The position numbers and the translations under genes were made by a program. A stretch of DNA of 64,000 nt from Kibdelosporangium banguiense. GTDB lineage: Bacteria > Actinomycetota > Actinomycetes > Mycobacteriales > Pseudonocardiaceae. Positions 47,801 through 56,003 of the stretch are shown here, in pieces; position 1 is the stretch's first letter; every line of letters begins with the position of its first letter. A model generated the notes under the pieces. That model ran no database searches and was not told where the DNA came from. It saw only the letters and a list, made by a program, of their open reading frames with translations. The stretch lies in the NCBI RefSeq assembly GCF_017876405.1, contig NZ_JAGINW010000001.1:11049203-11113202 (forward strand), read 5' to 3'.

Positions 47801-50490
47801 CTGGCCAGGACCACTCCCGACGTGCCGTACCTGGTGTGCTCCGGCGACAGCCCGGCCCGCGCGGCCCGAAGCAACTCGGCCGATTCGGCGAGAGCGGCCG
47901 GATCATGCGTCCACTGCCCGCGCAACGACAGCACGAATCCCAGCATCAGGCCGAACACCAGCTCTGTGTCGCCGCGCGGGGCCGAGGCGAGCCCGGCCCG
48001 CAGGACCGTGGCGGCCTCGTCCAGATCCGCGGGCTCGGCCATGGTCTGGAAACGGGCCCGCAGAGCGTTGCCGAGATACAGGCGAAACGTCGTCACGGCG
48101 CGGCTGTCGGCTGCGGCCTGGCTGATCACCGCCCGCAGGGTGTCGATGGCCTCGGTGAGTTCCGGCAGATCACGGACCCGCTCGTACCGATCGCTTTGCA
48201 GGGCCGCGATATTGGCCGCGAGCAGCAGTGCGTCGGCGGTGCCGGGCGTGAGTTCCCGCAGCACGGCCTTGGCGTCGCCGATGCCTTCGGTCAGCCCGGC
48301 GACATCGCTGTCGAGGTAGAACCGGTAGCGGCACGCGAGCAGGAGGTTGTTCACGACCACGCCGCGGCCAGGACCTGTGACGTGGGGAAGTACCCCCTGC
48401 ATCGTCTCGGTGGCCGATTCCAGATCCGCCAGGTGCCCGGTGTTCTCGTAGCGGGCCATCAACGCGTTGCCCAACGTGAGGCTCAGGAACACCTCCGGGC
48501 CGGAGGCCAGCCCTACCGCCGCGCGGCACATCTCGATGACCTCGCCCAGTTTCCCGACGTCGTGCCCGGGAATCGCGGTCGCGTTCTCGATCGCGCCCAG
48601 AATGCCGATCATCTTGGGCTGCTCCTGCGCCGTGGCGTCAAGCGCCGCGCGAATCAGCCGACGGGCTGTCTCCTGGTCGGCCGGCTCGTCGGTGACCTCG
48701 AAGCGTTGCAGTAGTGCCAACGCGGCCTCAGCCTGCATGTCAGGCAGTTCAGAGTTGTCCGCGGGCAGGGTTTCGACCACACGGCACCAGGTGTTCGCGG
48801 ACTCGTCGATGTCGGCCGGATTCCGGGCGCGTGAGTACCGGTTGCCCAGCAATGCCGCGAGCATGGACAGACACCGGGTCAGCGCGGTGGCATTCGGTGC
48901 GAGCGGCACGACCGCCCGGATCACTTCGATCCGCTCGTCGAGGTCCGCGGCATTCCCGGCACGCTGAAAGCGCCACTGCAGCAGTTCCGACAGCTGCCAG
49001 AGCTGCTGGCCACGTATTTCCGGGTCGGCGAGACCACCGGCGACCAGCCGGGCGACCTCGATGGCCTCATCAAGGTCTTCGCCGAGGTCACTGCCGGCCG
49101 CCCGGTCCACCTTGATCATCTCGTGGAGCGCCATCGACAAGGTCATCAGCGCGGGTATCGAGCCCAGTTGACCGGTCGCACCAGCCGCCTTCGCCGCCCG
49201 CAGGACAGCCACGGACTCCCGGATGGTGTCCGCGGCACCGGTTTCCTTGTACCAGACGCGCAACGCGTCGCCGAGCGCCAGCAACGCGTTGCCCCGATGT
49301 GGACTGTCGGCAGGCAGTCCCGTCAAGGTCGCCCTCGCTGCCTGAACTGCCCCGGCCCGATCCGGGCTCCTGACCCGCAGCACGGCCGCCAGCGTGGTGT
49401 CGACCTCCCACCGCAGAGGATGACCTGCCGGGACTGCCGCGTCGGCCTCCCGGGCCAGTTCGATCGCTTCGGTCAAGTCGGCCGGGTCGGCGAGGTCTTC
49501 TGAGACGAATGCCCTGGTATAGCCATAGCGGACATGCAGCGAGCCCGCCAAGTTGAGCAGCGCGCCGACGCGAAGCTCGTGGTCGGGTGGACACGCCACC
49601 ACCGCCGCCCGGCCGCACCGGATGCTCTCGGCGATATCGGCGGTGTCGGTGACCTGGAGGAATCTGACCCGCAAGGCGTTGCAGCGAAGGATCAGCGCGT
49701 TGGCGTGAATCGGGTCGTCCTCGGCGCAGAGAGCCAGGAACTCGCTTGTCACCTCGGCGTACTCCTCGACCACCGAGAGCTCGCCGCCGAGACTGCACTG
49801 CATCTGCAAGGCGACGGCCAGCTGGGACAGGCAGATGACGCGGTCCGGGGACTGCGGCGGCGTCGACGCCAAGGCCGCGCGCACCAGGATCGTGCCCTCG
49901 CTCAGGTCAGGCTCCTGCCCGCGCAGCTCGAACCGGGCAAGCCGGGCCAAGCCGAGCCGGAACCGCGCTACCTCGGCGATCGGGTGATCGGAGTAACCGG
50001 ACGCGACGAGGCCCGCCTCGACGGCCTCATTCAGATCAGCCTCGGCGGCCGTCAGTTCGTACCGCTGATGCAACAGGATCATCAGGTTGAACAGGTGCGA
50101 CGGACGATCGGCGTCGTCCCGGCTTGCGGCCGCCGCCCGGCAGGCGGAGATCCCCAGGTCAGTCAGGGTGGAATCGCCGAGCGCCAGAGCCGCGTTGGTG
50201 ATCACCGTCGCGTAGAACGCCCCCATGTCGGCGAGCGTCAACCGTGGACCGGGATTCTGCTCAAGCCAGCTCAGTACCGGCGGCGGCACCTCAGCTGGCG
50301 AGGACACGGCAAGCGGGCTGAACAAGTCCAGGCAGATCTGGATATCGGTCCCGTCACTCTCCGGCAGCAAGGCACAATGCCGCAACCAGTGCAGCCACGC
50401 GACTTCACGCAGGACGTCCGGAGCGATGTCCGTGCCGATGGCTGGCAGAACCATGCGAGCGGCTTCCACCAGCGCCTCGATCTCCAGCAC
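44887..50490 (-). CDS. Giant TPR-repeat protein with C-terminal CHAT caspase-like protease
   Basis: At least 1867 residues. Residues about 100-1400 are many TPR-like repeats of the form ADLDEAIEVAR...P..R...L..L..AL..R, with no transmembrane segment. The C-terminal 350 residues form a CHAT domain: catalytic His in YAHFACHGGQN (about 1735) and Cys in AYLSACSTAVGG (about 1774), followed by HLAAALQLAGYRHVIATLW. CHAT proteins are caspase-like peptidases used in bacterial conflict and cell-death systems. The frame begins at GTG 50488-50490 but no ribosome site precedes it, and the reading frame stays open and protein-like upstream (SDIALVDRIRHVLQTGDGSA). The real 5' end is therefore uncertain and may have been lost next to the transposase remnant. 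Confidence 0.9.
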   Translation of the reverse strand: MLEIEALVEAARMVLPAIGTDIAPDVLREVAWLHWLRHCALLPESDGTDIQICLDLFSPLAVSSPAEVPPPVLSWLEQNPGPRLTLADMGAFYATVITNAALALGDSTLTDLGISACRAAAASRDDADRPSHLFNLMILLHQRYELTAAEADLNEAVEAGLVASGYSDHPIAEVARFRLGLARLARFELRGQEPDLSEGTILVRAALASTPPQSPDRVICLSQLAVALQMQCSLGGELSVVEEYAEVTSEFLALCAEDDPIHANALILRCNALRVRFLQVTDTADIAESIRCGRAAVVACPPDHELRVGALLNLAGSLHVRYGYTRAFVSEDLADPADLTEAIELAREADAAVPAGHPLRWEVDTTLAAVLRVRSPDRAGAVQAARATLTGLPADSPHRGNALLALGDALRVWYKETGAADTIRESVAVLRAAKAAGATGQLGSIPALMTLSMALHEMIKVDRAAGSDLGEDLDEAIEVARLVAGGLADPEIRGQQLWQLSELLQWRFQRAGNAADLDERIEVIRAVVPLAPNATALTRCLSMLAALLGNRYSRARNPADIDESANTWCRVVETLPADNSELPDMQAEAALALLQRFEVTDEPADQETARRLIRAALDATAQEQPKMIGILGAIENATAIPGHDVGKLGEVIEMCRAAVGLASGPEVFLSLTLGNALMARYENTGHLADLESATETMQGVLPHVTGPGRGVVVNNLLLACRYRFYLDSDVAGLTEGIGDAKAVLRELTPGTADALLLAANIAALQSDRYERVRDLPELTEAIDTLRAVISQAAADSRAVTTFRLYLGNALRARFQTMAEPADLDEAATVLRAGLASAPRGDTELVFGLMLGFVLSLRGQWTHDPAALAESAELLRAARAGLSPEHTRYGTSGVVLASTLRLLFVDSGDLALLNEAIEITRDVIARTPDGHINTSPALIMLGILLTLRFERTGEIADVTEAIEALRGAVAAAGANNAVLVAALPELANALRARQGRLNDPADLDEAIAVARRVTTLPEASPAERGVSITALATALLTRSMQTGDLDDLNTAIDLSRAAMRIPNWHIAGAVNLMTLGLALWIRFDRRGIVEDLNAAIDSLFEAAAVAAPGHTMRPIMLTNLCNALRARAALLGSPTDLDAAVETGRAAVAAAPEDHPAVPLCLMNLGMALLVRHAEKRDDADLDGAVAAASEAVDRSTPHSPNRAEILLNLAGLLRLRRGRGADDINRAVALVREAIAITDPGHPLIPQYVLNLSITLRTRYSREGDDADAAESIELARQVIDTFAAAGDPRLALAWMTLGQLHERRNVGEGSDLDTAFAAYRTAAELPAAAPMIRAGAARTWAELAVRRRDWTAATEAFGVTVALLPQVAWHGVERDARERRLTIWGGLATEAAAAALAAGDPSRAVELLEQGRSVLWSQALQTRDDLSLLRERDLPLYERLRAVATTLAAMSTPDIPDVPAAMDPWSNRTQPEQYDRIKLAGDWDRLLAEARALPGLEHLLRVPPLTTLRDGLPDGPVVLLNLDRTRCDALIVRRDRDVEHVPLPDLSKKEAAQRAGEYLNALKLLGRPGAPVGAKQILHATLEWLWDTVADPVLTRLGYTGHDDPLPRLWWCPTGSLTLLPLHAAGYHDPADTPAGRTVIDRVVSSYTPTLRALARANAARDAEPGDGRVLVVSMPETPALPTASPLPGARAEAEFFARTLPEAHTLRIADSATHVTVTADLQTHAYAHFACHGGQNLQQPSTGALYLQDKPLTVLDVAELDLSHAELAYLSACSTAVGGTALPDEAIHLAAALQLAGYRHVIATLWTITDRTAAEVTTTMYTGLLSPAGIRLDRTARLLHRTVRALRDSAPRNPAVWASYIHFGP

Positions 50491-50558
50491 CGCGCTGCCA
50501 TCACCGGTCTGAAGGACATGACGGATGCGATCGACAAGTGCGATGTCGCTCCTGCTTC

Positions 50559-51153
50559 CTACTTGTTGATCAGTGTTGATCGTTCGGATATTTCGCTCTC
50601 CGCCCGCAACGTGGGCTGGAGTCCGGGATCGGCAGTCTGGCGCCGCTCCAGGCCGGGAACGGCCAGCCAGCTAGTGCCACGCTCGGTGAGGGTGAAGGTG
50701 CGGTACTGGTCCGAGCGGACCACGATCTGGTTATGGGTGCGGTTGCGGCCGCGTTTCCAGTGCTTGCGCATCTGTCGAGACAGCAACGGATCCTCAACCC
50801 AGGTGTCGGTCTTCAACGCGGCGAACAGGCGCCTGCGCCCAGCCGTGTCGAAGACTCGGCGATTGACCACCTTGCGAACCTGTGCCTTGGCCGCAGCCCG
50901 GTTCGCGGAGATATCCGCGAGCGTCCCGCACGGTCTCTTTCCACGCGTTGGCCAATACCCCGAACCGGGCGGCGGTGCTCTCAGCCATCCAGGCGTCGCG
51001 GATCTTTCGATCGGACAGTCCAGCGCCGTTGACTGAGCCATAGCGTTGCCACACCTCGCTGCGAACACGACCTAGCCTGCGAGCCTGCTCGGTGAGCTGG
51101 TCGTACTTGCCCGGATCGAGGTCCTTCGAATACGCGATCCGGGTGACCTTCAC
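50559..51153 (-). pseudogene. Frameshifted, truncated TnpB/OrfB-like transposon protein
   Basis: Two overlapping frames make one broken gene. From GTG 51153 the sequence reads VKVTRIAYSKDLDPGKYDQL, RRLGRVRSEVWQRYGSVNG, then FGVLANAWKETVRDA. A one-base slip near 50920 moves the match to the next frame, LADISANRAAAKAQVRKVV, WVEDPLLSRQMRKHWKRG, RNRTHNQIVVRSDQYRTF, ending at TAG 50559-50561. These are the N-terminal blocks of actinomycete IS200/IS605- or IS607-type OrfB (TnpB) proteins as I remember them. The RuvC nuclease and zinc-finger parts are missing. It is a dead remnant about 70 bp upstream of the CHAT frame. Confidence 0.7.
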
Positions 51154-51431
51154 TCGATCACCTCGCCAGGCTTCTCTTGGTTCAGCGTCTTCTTTTAGCA
51201 CCGCAGCCCGACATGGGTGGTGTACCGCTGACCGTGTCGGGCCTGGATTCAGGCTTCACATTCCCATCGGAATACAGTACCGGCCGAACGGCCTATCTTC
51301 TGCGCGACTCACCAATGCGAAACGTGACCACCGTAGCGAGCGCTGTGCGACGGCGAGGAAGAAACGCGCGTTGCATAGCGTCTCCCTTGCGTGACATCCA
51401 CTACGGTTCAGCGTGACATAGGGGGAGGCGT

Positions 51432-51824
51432 GTGGTGGCCGGATTCGACGAGGGAGATGCACTCATCCTGTGGTGCACCCGTTTGCCGGAGCTGCGCAAG
51501 GAGGCCATGGCCGGGCGGTGGACCGATCGGCTCGAAAGGGCTGTCGTCCGGGTCCGTGAAGGTGGTTCTGCGTTGGACGCGTGCAGGCAGTTCGACCAGC
51601 TCGACGAGGAGCCGGAAGAGTCGCCCACCAGGGACGCCGACCCCGGTTCCGGGCATGTGTACCCCAGGCCGCGCGGTTCGCGCCCGCCGCTGACCGGACG
51701 CGGCAACTACGGCTGCCCGCGCAGGTTGTGTGCGCGGATGGACCAACGGGACGACAAGGGCCACCCGCCGGTGTGTGCCCTGTTCGACAACGAGCCGATG
51801 CAACCGACGGACGCCGGACCGTGA
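51432..51824 (+). CDS. Small Cys-rich hypothetical protein, partner of the next membrane protein
   Basis: A 130-residue protein starting at GTG 51432 (or 51435), with GGGGGAGG immediately upstream. The N-terminus (LILWCTRLPELRKEAM) is helical, the middle is acidic (DEEPEESP) and the C-terminus has a compact cysteine motif, GCPRRLCARMDQRD then PPVCALF, that could bind metal. I do not recognise the family. Its stop overlaps the next start by 4 bp (GTGA), so the two are coexpressed. It is divergent from the CHAT gene. Confidence 0.65.
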   Translation: MVAGFDEGDALILWCTRLPELRKEAMAGRWTDRLERAVVRVREGGSALDACRQFDQLDEEPEESPTRDADPGSGHVYPRPRGSRPPLTGRGNYGCPRRLCARMDQRDDKGHPPVCALFDNEPMQPTDAGP

Positions 51825-52636
51825 ACCCGTTCCTGTCGTCGCTGGGCGGCAAGCTTGCCGAGCGGTGGGTTACGACTCTCGTACTGCCAGGGGCGTTGTT
51901 CGTCGTGGCAGTGGTGTGCGCGGTTCAGCTGGGTCATCGGGACGCGTTCGACTTCGTGCCACTGACCAACTGGGGCGTCCGCGAAGCGTCACGTCTGCCG
52001 ATCGCGGCGACGGCCATCGGCCTGTTGCTCGGCGCCGGTGCGGCGGCCATGGCTGCTCAGGCGGTCGGGCGGCTGGTTGAGGCGGTGTGGGTCAATCCGT
52101 GGCGTGGACCGGCGAAGTGGGTGGCACGACCTGTGGTTGCCTTGCGGGGCAAGCTGTTCGACCGCGCCGGCGCCAAGGCGAAGGTGAATCCGGTGTCGGT
52201 GTACCGGCCCCGGCAGCCGACCTGGATCGGCGACCGCTTCCGGCTGCTGAATTCCCGGATCACCGCCCAGTATCACGGCCTCCAGCTTGGCCTGGTGTGG
52301 CCGCGGTTGTGGCTGCTGGTCCCGGAATCCGTCCGCACGCCCGTGCAGGCGGCCGAATCCCGGTTCAGGTCGGCCGTCACGCTTGTCGGCTGGGGCGTGC
52401 TGTACATGGTTCTCGGATTCTGGTGGTACCCGGCGGCGATAGCCGGATTCGGCGCGGCCCTGGTGGGCTGGCGCCGGACGCGGTCGGCCACCGAGGCCCT
52501 CACCACGTTGATGGAAGCCACTGTCGACACTCATCTCGACACGCTCGCGACCGCACTGGGGCATCCGGTGCCCGCCAATGGGATCACAGCCGACCTTGCC
52601 CGCCGGATCAACGACCGGCTGGGCAAGGGCGGCTGA
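51821..52636 (+). CDS. Membrane protein of unknown function
   Basis: A 271-residue protein from GTG 51821, overlapping the previous gene. It has four probable transmembrane helices in two pairs (TLVLPGALFVVAVVCAVQL, IAATAIGLLLGAGAAAMAAQ, then TLVGWGVLYMVLGFWW and AAIAGFGAALVGW) separated by a cytoplasmic stretch (PRQPTWIGDRFRLLNSRI), and a soluble C-terminal helix. No catalytic motif seen. Coupling to the Cys-rich protein and position beside the CHAT gene suggest a membrane component of the same module (inference). Confidence 0.7.
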   Translation: MNPFLSSLGGKLAERWVTTLVLPGALFVVAVVCAVQLGHRDAFDFVPLTNWGVREASRLPIAATAIGLLLGAGAAAMAAQAVGRLVEAVWVNPWRGPAKWVARPVVALRGKLFDRAGAKAKVNPVSVYRPRQPTWIGDRFRLLNSRITAQYHGLQLGLVWPRLWLLVPESVRTPVQAAESRFRSAVTLVGWGVLYMVLGFWWYPAAIAGFGAALVGWRRTRSATEALTTLMEATVDTHLDTLATALGHPVPANGITADLARRINDRLGKGG

Positions 52637-52641
52637 GATTT

Positions 52642-53661
52642 TCACCGTAGCGGCTGAGTGACCCAGGTCGACCAGTCGCTCGGCGTCTTGGACAGCTGGA
52701 CTGACCGGGCGACGGCGCGCAGCGTTTCCTTGTCCGCCGCGCCCTGGACGTCGATCGCGAAACCGTCGGCCACGTCGAAGATCTGCACCTGGCCGTCGAC
52801 GACCCTGGCTTCGTGACCGTCCACTTGTTCGTTCGTCCCGGCCTTCTGCCCCATTTTCCAGCCGTTCTCGACAGCCACGTTGAAACCGCGCTGGGTGGTC
52901 GCAAACCGGCCTGGATCGCCGAGATCCTCGGTGTCGAAGAGCAGCCCGGTCCTGACGTACGGGTCGTTGTGCGGACGGGTCATGGTCGTGGTGCCCACCA
53001 GATGATGACCTGCGGGCACAGGAACCGTGAACGGCATGGCCAACTGCGTGCCGCCATCGACCCGTACGGCCGACGCGATCCGGTGCATCATCTCCTTGTC
53101 CGGCTGGGTTTCCTCAGGGCCTTGGGGCTGGACGAATGCCCAGGCACCGTCAGTCCACTCCCAAGCGAGCATGGCACCCGTGTCGCTGTCCAGAGTGCGG
53201 TTGAGCCAGTAGGCCTGCCGCCCGGCGACGGGCTCGGCCTGGGTGCCGGTCTCCGGTTGCACAACGCTGCCCGACAGATACGTCGCCGGCCATCCTGGTG
53301 CGTACACGATCGCCTGCGCGGCTCCACTCGTGCCGATGGTCAGGGTGTACTGCTGCCAGTACTTGGCGGTTCCGTACGAGTACGGAGTCGTACCCGGTAC
53401 TTCGCCGACCGAGATGACCTTGCGCAACGGGTCGAAGCCCGGCGCGGACGCGGGCCTGTTGGCCGGCTCCAACGGCATGCCGCCGGTGGCCGTCTGTGAG
53501 AGGACAGGGATCACGACGGCGAGCACCACCAGCACAACCGTGCCCACCCCTGCCCACCGGGCCCGGATACGCCTCCGTCCGGCACGGACCGCCTGCCAGA
53601 TGTCCACAGTGGATGGCGGCAACGGGTCGTCGTCCCGCAGCGACTCGATCAGTCGTTCCAT
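52642..53661 (-). CDS. Membrane-anchored protein, probable sigma-factor partner
   Basis: A 339-residue protein with a short cytoplasmic N-terminus (MERLIESLRDDDPLPPSTVDIWQAV), one transmembrane helix (VGTVVLVVLAVVIPVLS, about 40-56) and a large external domain without recognised motifs. It begins 2 bp after the ECF sigma gene. This is the usual arrangement of a sigma factor and its membrane-bound regulator in actinomycetes, although no zinc-binding anti-sigma motif (HxxxCxxC) is present. Confidence 0.75.
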   Translation of the reverse strand: MERLIESLRDDDPLPPSTVDIWQAVRAGRRRIRARWAGVGTVVLVVLAVVIPVLSQTATGGMPLEPANRPASAPGFDPLRKVISVGEVPGTTPYSYGTAKYWQQYTLTIGTSGAAQAIVYAPGWPATYLSGSVVQPETGTQAEPVAGRQAYWLNRTLDSDTGAMLAWEWTDGAWAFVQPQGPEETQPDKEMMHRIASAVRVDGGTQLAMPFTVPVPAGHHLVGTTTMTRPHNDPYVRTGLLFDTEDLGDPGRFATTQRGFNVAVENGWKMGQKAGTNEQVDGHEARVVDGQVQIFDVADGFAIDVQGAADKETLRAVARSVQLSKTPSDWSTWVTQPLR

Positions 53662-53663
53662 GG

Positions 53664-54161
53664 TCAGGCCTCCTTCAGCTGGGCGGGCAGCAACCGCCGC
53701 ATCTCGGCCAGGCCACGGGAGGTCTGGCTCTTGACAGTGCCGCTGCTGCAGCCAAGCGCGCGTGCGGTGTCCTCAATGGAGAAGTCGAGCAGGAAGCGCA
53801 GCACCAGCACCGCACGCAGCCGTCGAGGCAGGTGGCCGAGCGCCGCCCGGAGGGTGGCCCGGTCGTCGGCCTGTGAGTCGACGGGCCCGGCCACCTCCGG
53901 CGCCGAGGAGAACAACGAGACCCTCGACCAGCGCAACCGGCGCTCGTCCAGGAAGACGTTGACCAGGATCCGGTGAACGTAGGCGTCCATGTTGGCGACC
54001 ACGCGAGCGCGCCGCCAGTTCACGTACAACTTGGTGATCGCCTGCTGGACCAGGTCGTCCCCGCTGTGCGGGTCCCCGCACAGCCGGTACGCGGCACGAC
54101 GCAGGTCGGTCAGCCGGGCCTGTACGTACTCGACGTACTCACGTTCGAGGTCCGCATGCAA
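53664..54161 (-). CDS. SigE-type ECF RNA polymerase sigma factor
   Basis: A 165-residue ECF sigma factor. The start is TTG 54159-54161 (GAAGGGAG upstream). Region 2 is RLTDLRRAAYRLCGDPHSGDD and QQAITKLYVNWRRA; region 4 is SIEDTARALGCSSGTVKSQTSRGLAEMR. This short SigE-family form is common in streptomycete-like genomes with a linked membrane protein. It probably controls its own operon; the signal is unknown. Confidence 0.92.
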   Translation of the reverse strand: MHADLEREYVEYVQARLTDLRRAAYRLCGDPHSGDDLVQQAITKLYVNWRRARVVANMDAYVHRILVNVFLDERRLRWSRVSLFSSAPEVAGPVDSQADDRATLRAALGHLPRRLRAVLVLRFLLDFSIEDTARALGCSSGTVKSQTSRGLAEMRRLLPAQLKEA

Positions 54162-54218
54162 TTTCCGCTCCCTTCAGCCCCTCTGCCCTATCGACGGGTG
54201 CGGGAGGCCAAAAGGTTC

Positions 54219-56003
54219 TCAGTTCGCCAGGAGATCAGCCAGCTCGTCGAGGGCGTCACGCAGAGCGTCCGCGAACGCGTACATCTGCTCGGACACGGCT
54301 TGCGGCGTGCTCAGGTAGATGTTGAGGCGGTCGGGCAGCAGCACGTAGGCCACGCCGATACAGCGGCTGCTGGTCGATCCGAACCCGAAGTACTGGATCG
54401 AGTGCGACGGGGCCGAGCTTGTGCTGAGGTAGTCGTCGCGCATGATCAGCCAGCCTGGTGAGTCGTACAGCGCAAGCGGCTGTGTGGCGCCCAGTTCGGC
54501 TCCGCGCCGACGTTGGATCATCTGCAGTTCCCACAGGTGCTGCTCGGGCGCCTGGCCGGCCTGGCACTGCTTGGCGCGGGCCACGTGCTTGGCACCCGCG
54601 GCACGCAACGCTTCCCGCCGGGTGGCCGCGTCGGCGTCGGGATCTTGCATGACGGTCACGAATCGGACCATTTCCGGTGTCACGACACGCATCGCCTCGG
54701 TGCGGCCGTTCTGGTACCGCCGGGTGGCGATCGACTCGTAGGTGGCTCCGGTCAGCCCCTTGCTACGCAGATGCGCGAGTTGGTACGCGGACTGGACGAA
54801 GGCGTCGGGCGACATGCCCAGCTTCTTGATCATGCTCGTACCGGTGTCCTCGAAGGACAATTCGGTGGTCGCCGTGGCGGCGGCGTAGTCCGCAAACGCT
54901 TGGCCCGCAGCCCTTGCGTCGGCTTGCAGCGCGTCGTCCGCGACGAATCGCACAGGCTCGACCTTGGGTGTCCCCTGGGCCAACCCACCGGGTGCGGCCT
55001 GCGTACCCAGCAGGGTGTCGACGAACGCCAGAATCGTTGTGCCGTCGAGCAAGCAGTGCTCCACGTTGATACCGGCCTGCCCGTCGGCGAAGACGACAAG
55101 CGACACCGCCTTGTCGAACCACCGGTTGGCACTGTCGCCGTGCAACAGGGCGTCGCACGCGGCCAGCTTGTCAGCCGGTGACGAGTCCTCAAGAGACAGA
55201 CAGAAGAGCGCGGACTCGACGGTGTCCAGCGCGTCAGCGTTGGCCGGGTCCACGGCGAGCAGGGCTTCCCGGCTGGCCGCCCACTCGGCCCTGGCTTTGG
55301 TGGTCAGGTGACCGGCGGGGAACTGCTGCGGTTCCTCGGTGCTGAGTACCGTGCGCAGGCCGTCCGCGAGTTCCTCAAGCGTGTGCGGCTGGCCGTCCTC
55401 GCCGAGCACGTCCATCCGGAACATCCGGCCGCGGTGGAACACCACAATGTGCCTGGCCTGTGCCCCTTCATCGGAGGGCACCCGCGCTGTGTCCTGGTGC
55501 GTGCCGGGGATTCTGGTGGTGGAGAACAGATATTTGTGCTGTTCCATCGACTGGGGCTGACCGCGCAGCAATACCGGCGGAACCTGCTCGGAGTCCAGCG
55601 CCACTTTGTACGACAGCGCCGACGCGATCAGGCCGGCCGCCCGGTCCACCTGGCCGCCCGACTCGGAGTCCTGGAACAGGAAGAAGAAGTTGGCGTTGAG
55701 CGCGATTCGGTCCCGGCGGCCCAGGTACCTCGTGCGCCAGAAGTCGTCCAGCCAGCTGCGTACACCCGGGCTCGCGTTGTAACGCACCAGATCGGCGTGC
55801 AGGACGCGGGCAGGGCTGTCCTCCGCCAGGAACTCGGTCACCGCTGCCTCGGTCTTGGTCAACTCGTCCGCGGTGAGCAGCGGCGCACACCACTCCAGCA
55901 ACAGCGCGCAGCTGTCCTCCAGCGTCGGCAGCGGCACGCGCGGCAGCAGGTCCTCGTTGCCGAACGTACGGGTGGACCAGGCGCTGGTGTCGTTCACGAT
56001 CAT
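54219..56003 (-). CDS. Choline/carnitine O-acyltransferase-family enzyme
   Basis: A 594-residue bacterial member of the carnitine acyltransferase family. The catalytic His is in INVEHCLLDGTTI (about residue 330). Other family blocks are RIALNANFFFLFQDS, ESIATRRYQNGRTEAMRV and the C-terminal QYFGFGSTSSRCIGVAY. It should transfer an acyl group between CoA and a hydroxyl acceptor. ATG 56001-56003 overlaps the previous stop (ATGA). Its neighbours (methyltransferase-like, Fe/2OG oxygenase) suggest an acceptor made in this operon rather than fatty-acid catabolism. Confidence 0.88.
   Translation of the reverse strand: MIVNDTSAWSTRTFGNEDLLPRVPLPTLEDSCALLLEWCAPLLTADELTKTEAAVTEFLAEDSPARVLHADLVRYNASPGVRSWLDDFWRTRYLGRRDRIALNANFFFLFQDSESGGQVDRAAGLIASALSYKVALDSEQVPPVLLRGQPQSMEQHKYLFSTTRIPGTHQDTARVPSDEGAQARHIVVFHRGRMFRMDVLGEDGQPHTLEELADGLRTVLSTEEPQQFPAGHLTTKARAEWAASREALLAVDPANADALDTVESALFCLSLEDSSPADKLAACDALLHGDSANRWFDKAVSLVVFADGQAGINVEHCLLDGTTILAFVDTLLGTQAAPGGLAQGTPKVEPVRFVADDALQADARAAGQAFADYAAATATTELSFEDTGTSMIKKLGMSPDAFVQSAYQLAHLRSKGLTGATYESIATRRYQNGRTEAMRVVTPEMVRFVTVMQDPDADAATRREALRAAGAKHVARAKQCQAGQAPEQHLWELQMIQRRRGAELGATQPLALYDSPGWLIMRDDYLSTSSAPSHSIQYFGFGSTSSRCIGVAYVLLPDRLNIYLSTPQAVSEQMYAFADALRDALDELADLLAN

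Noticed and set aside
50559-51068. Intact 169-codon gene upstream of the CHAT protein
   Set aside because: It is only the second half of a frameshifted TnpB-like sequence; the N-terminal half is in another frame.
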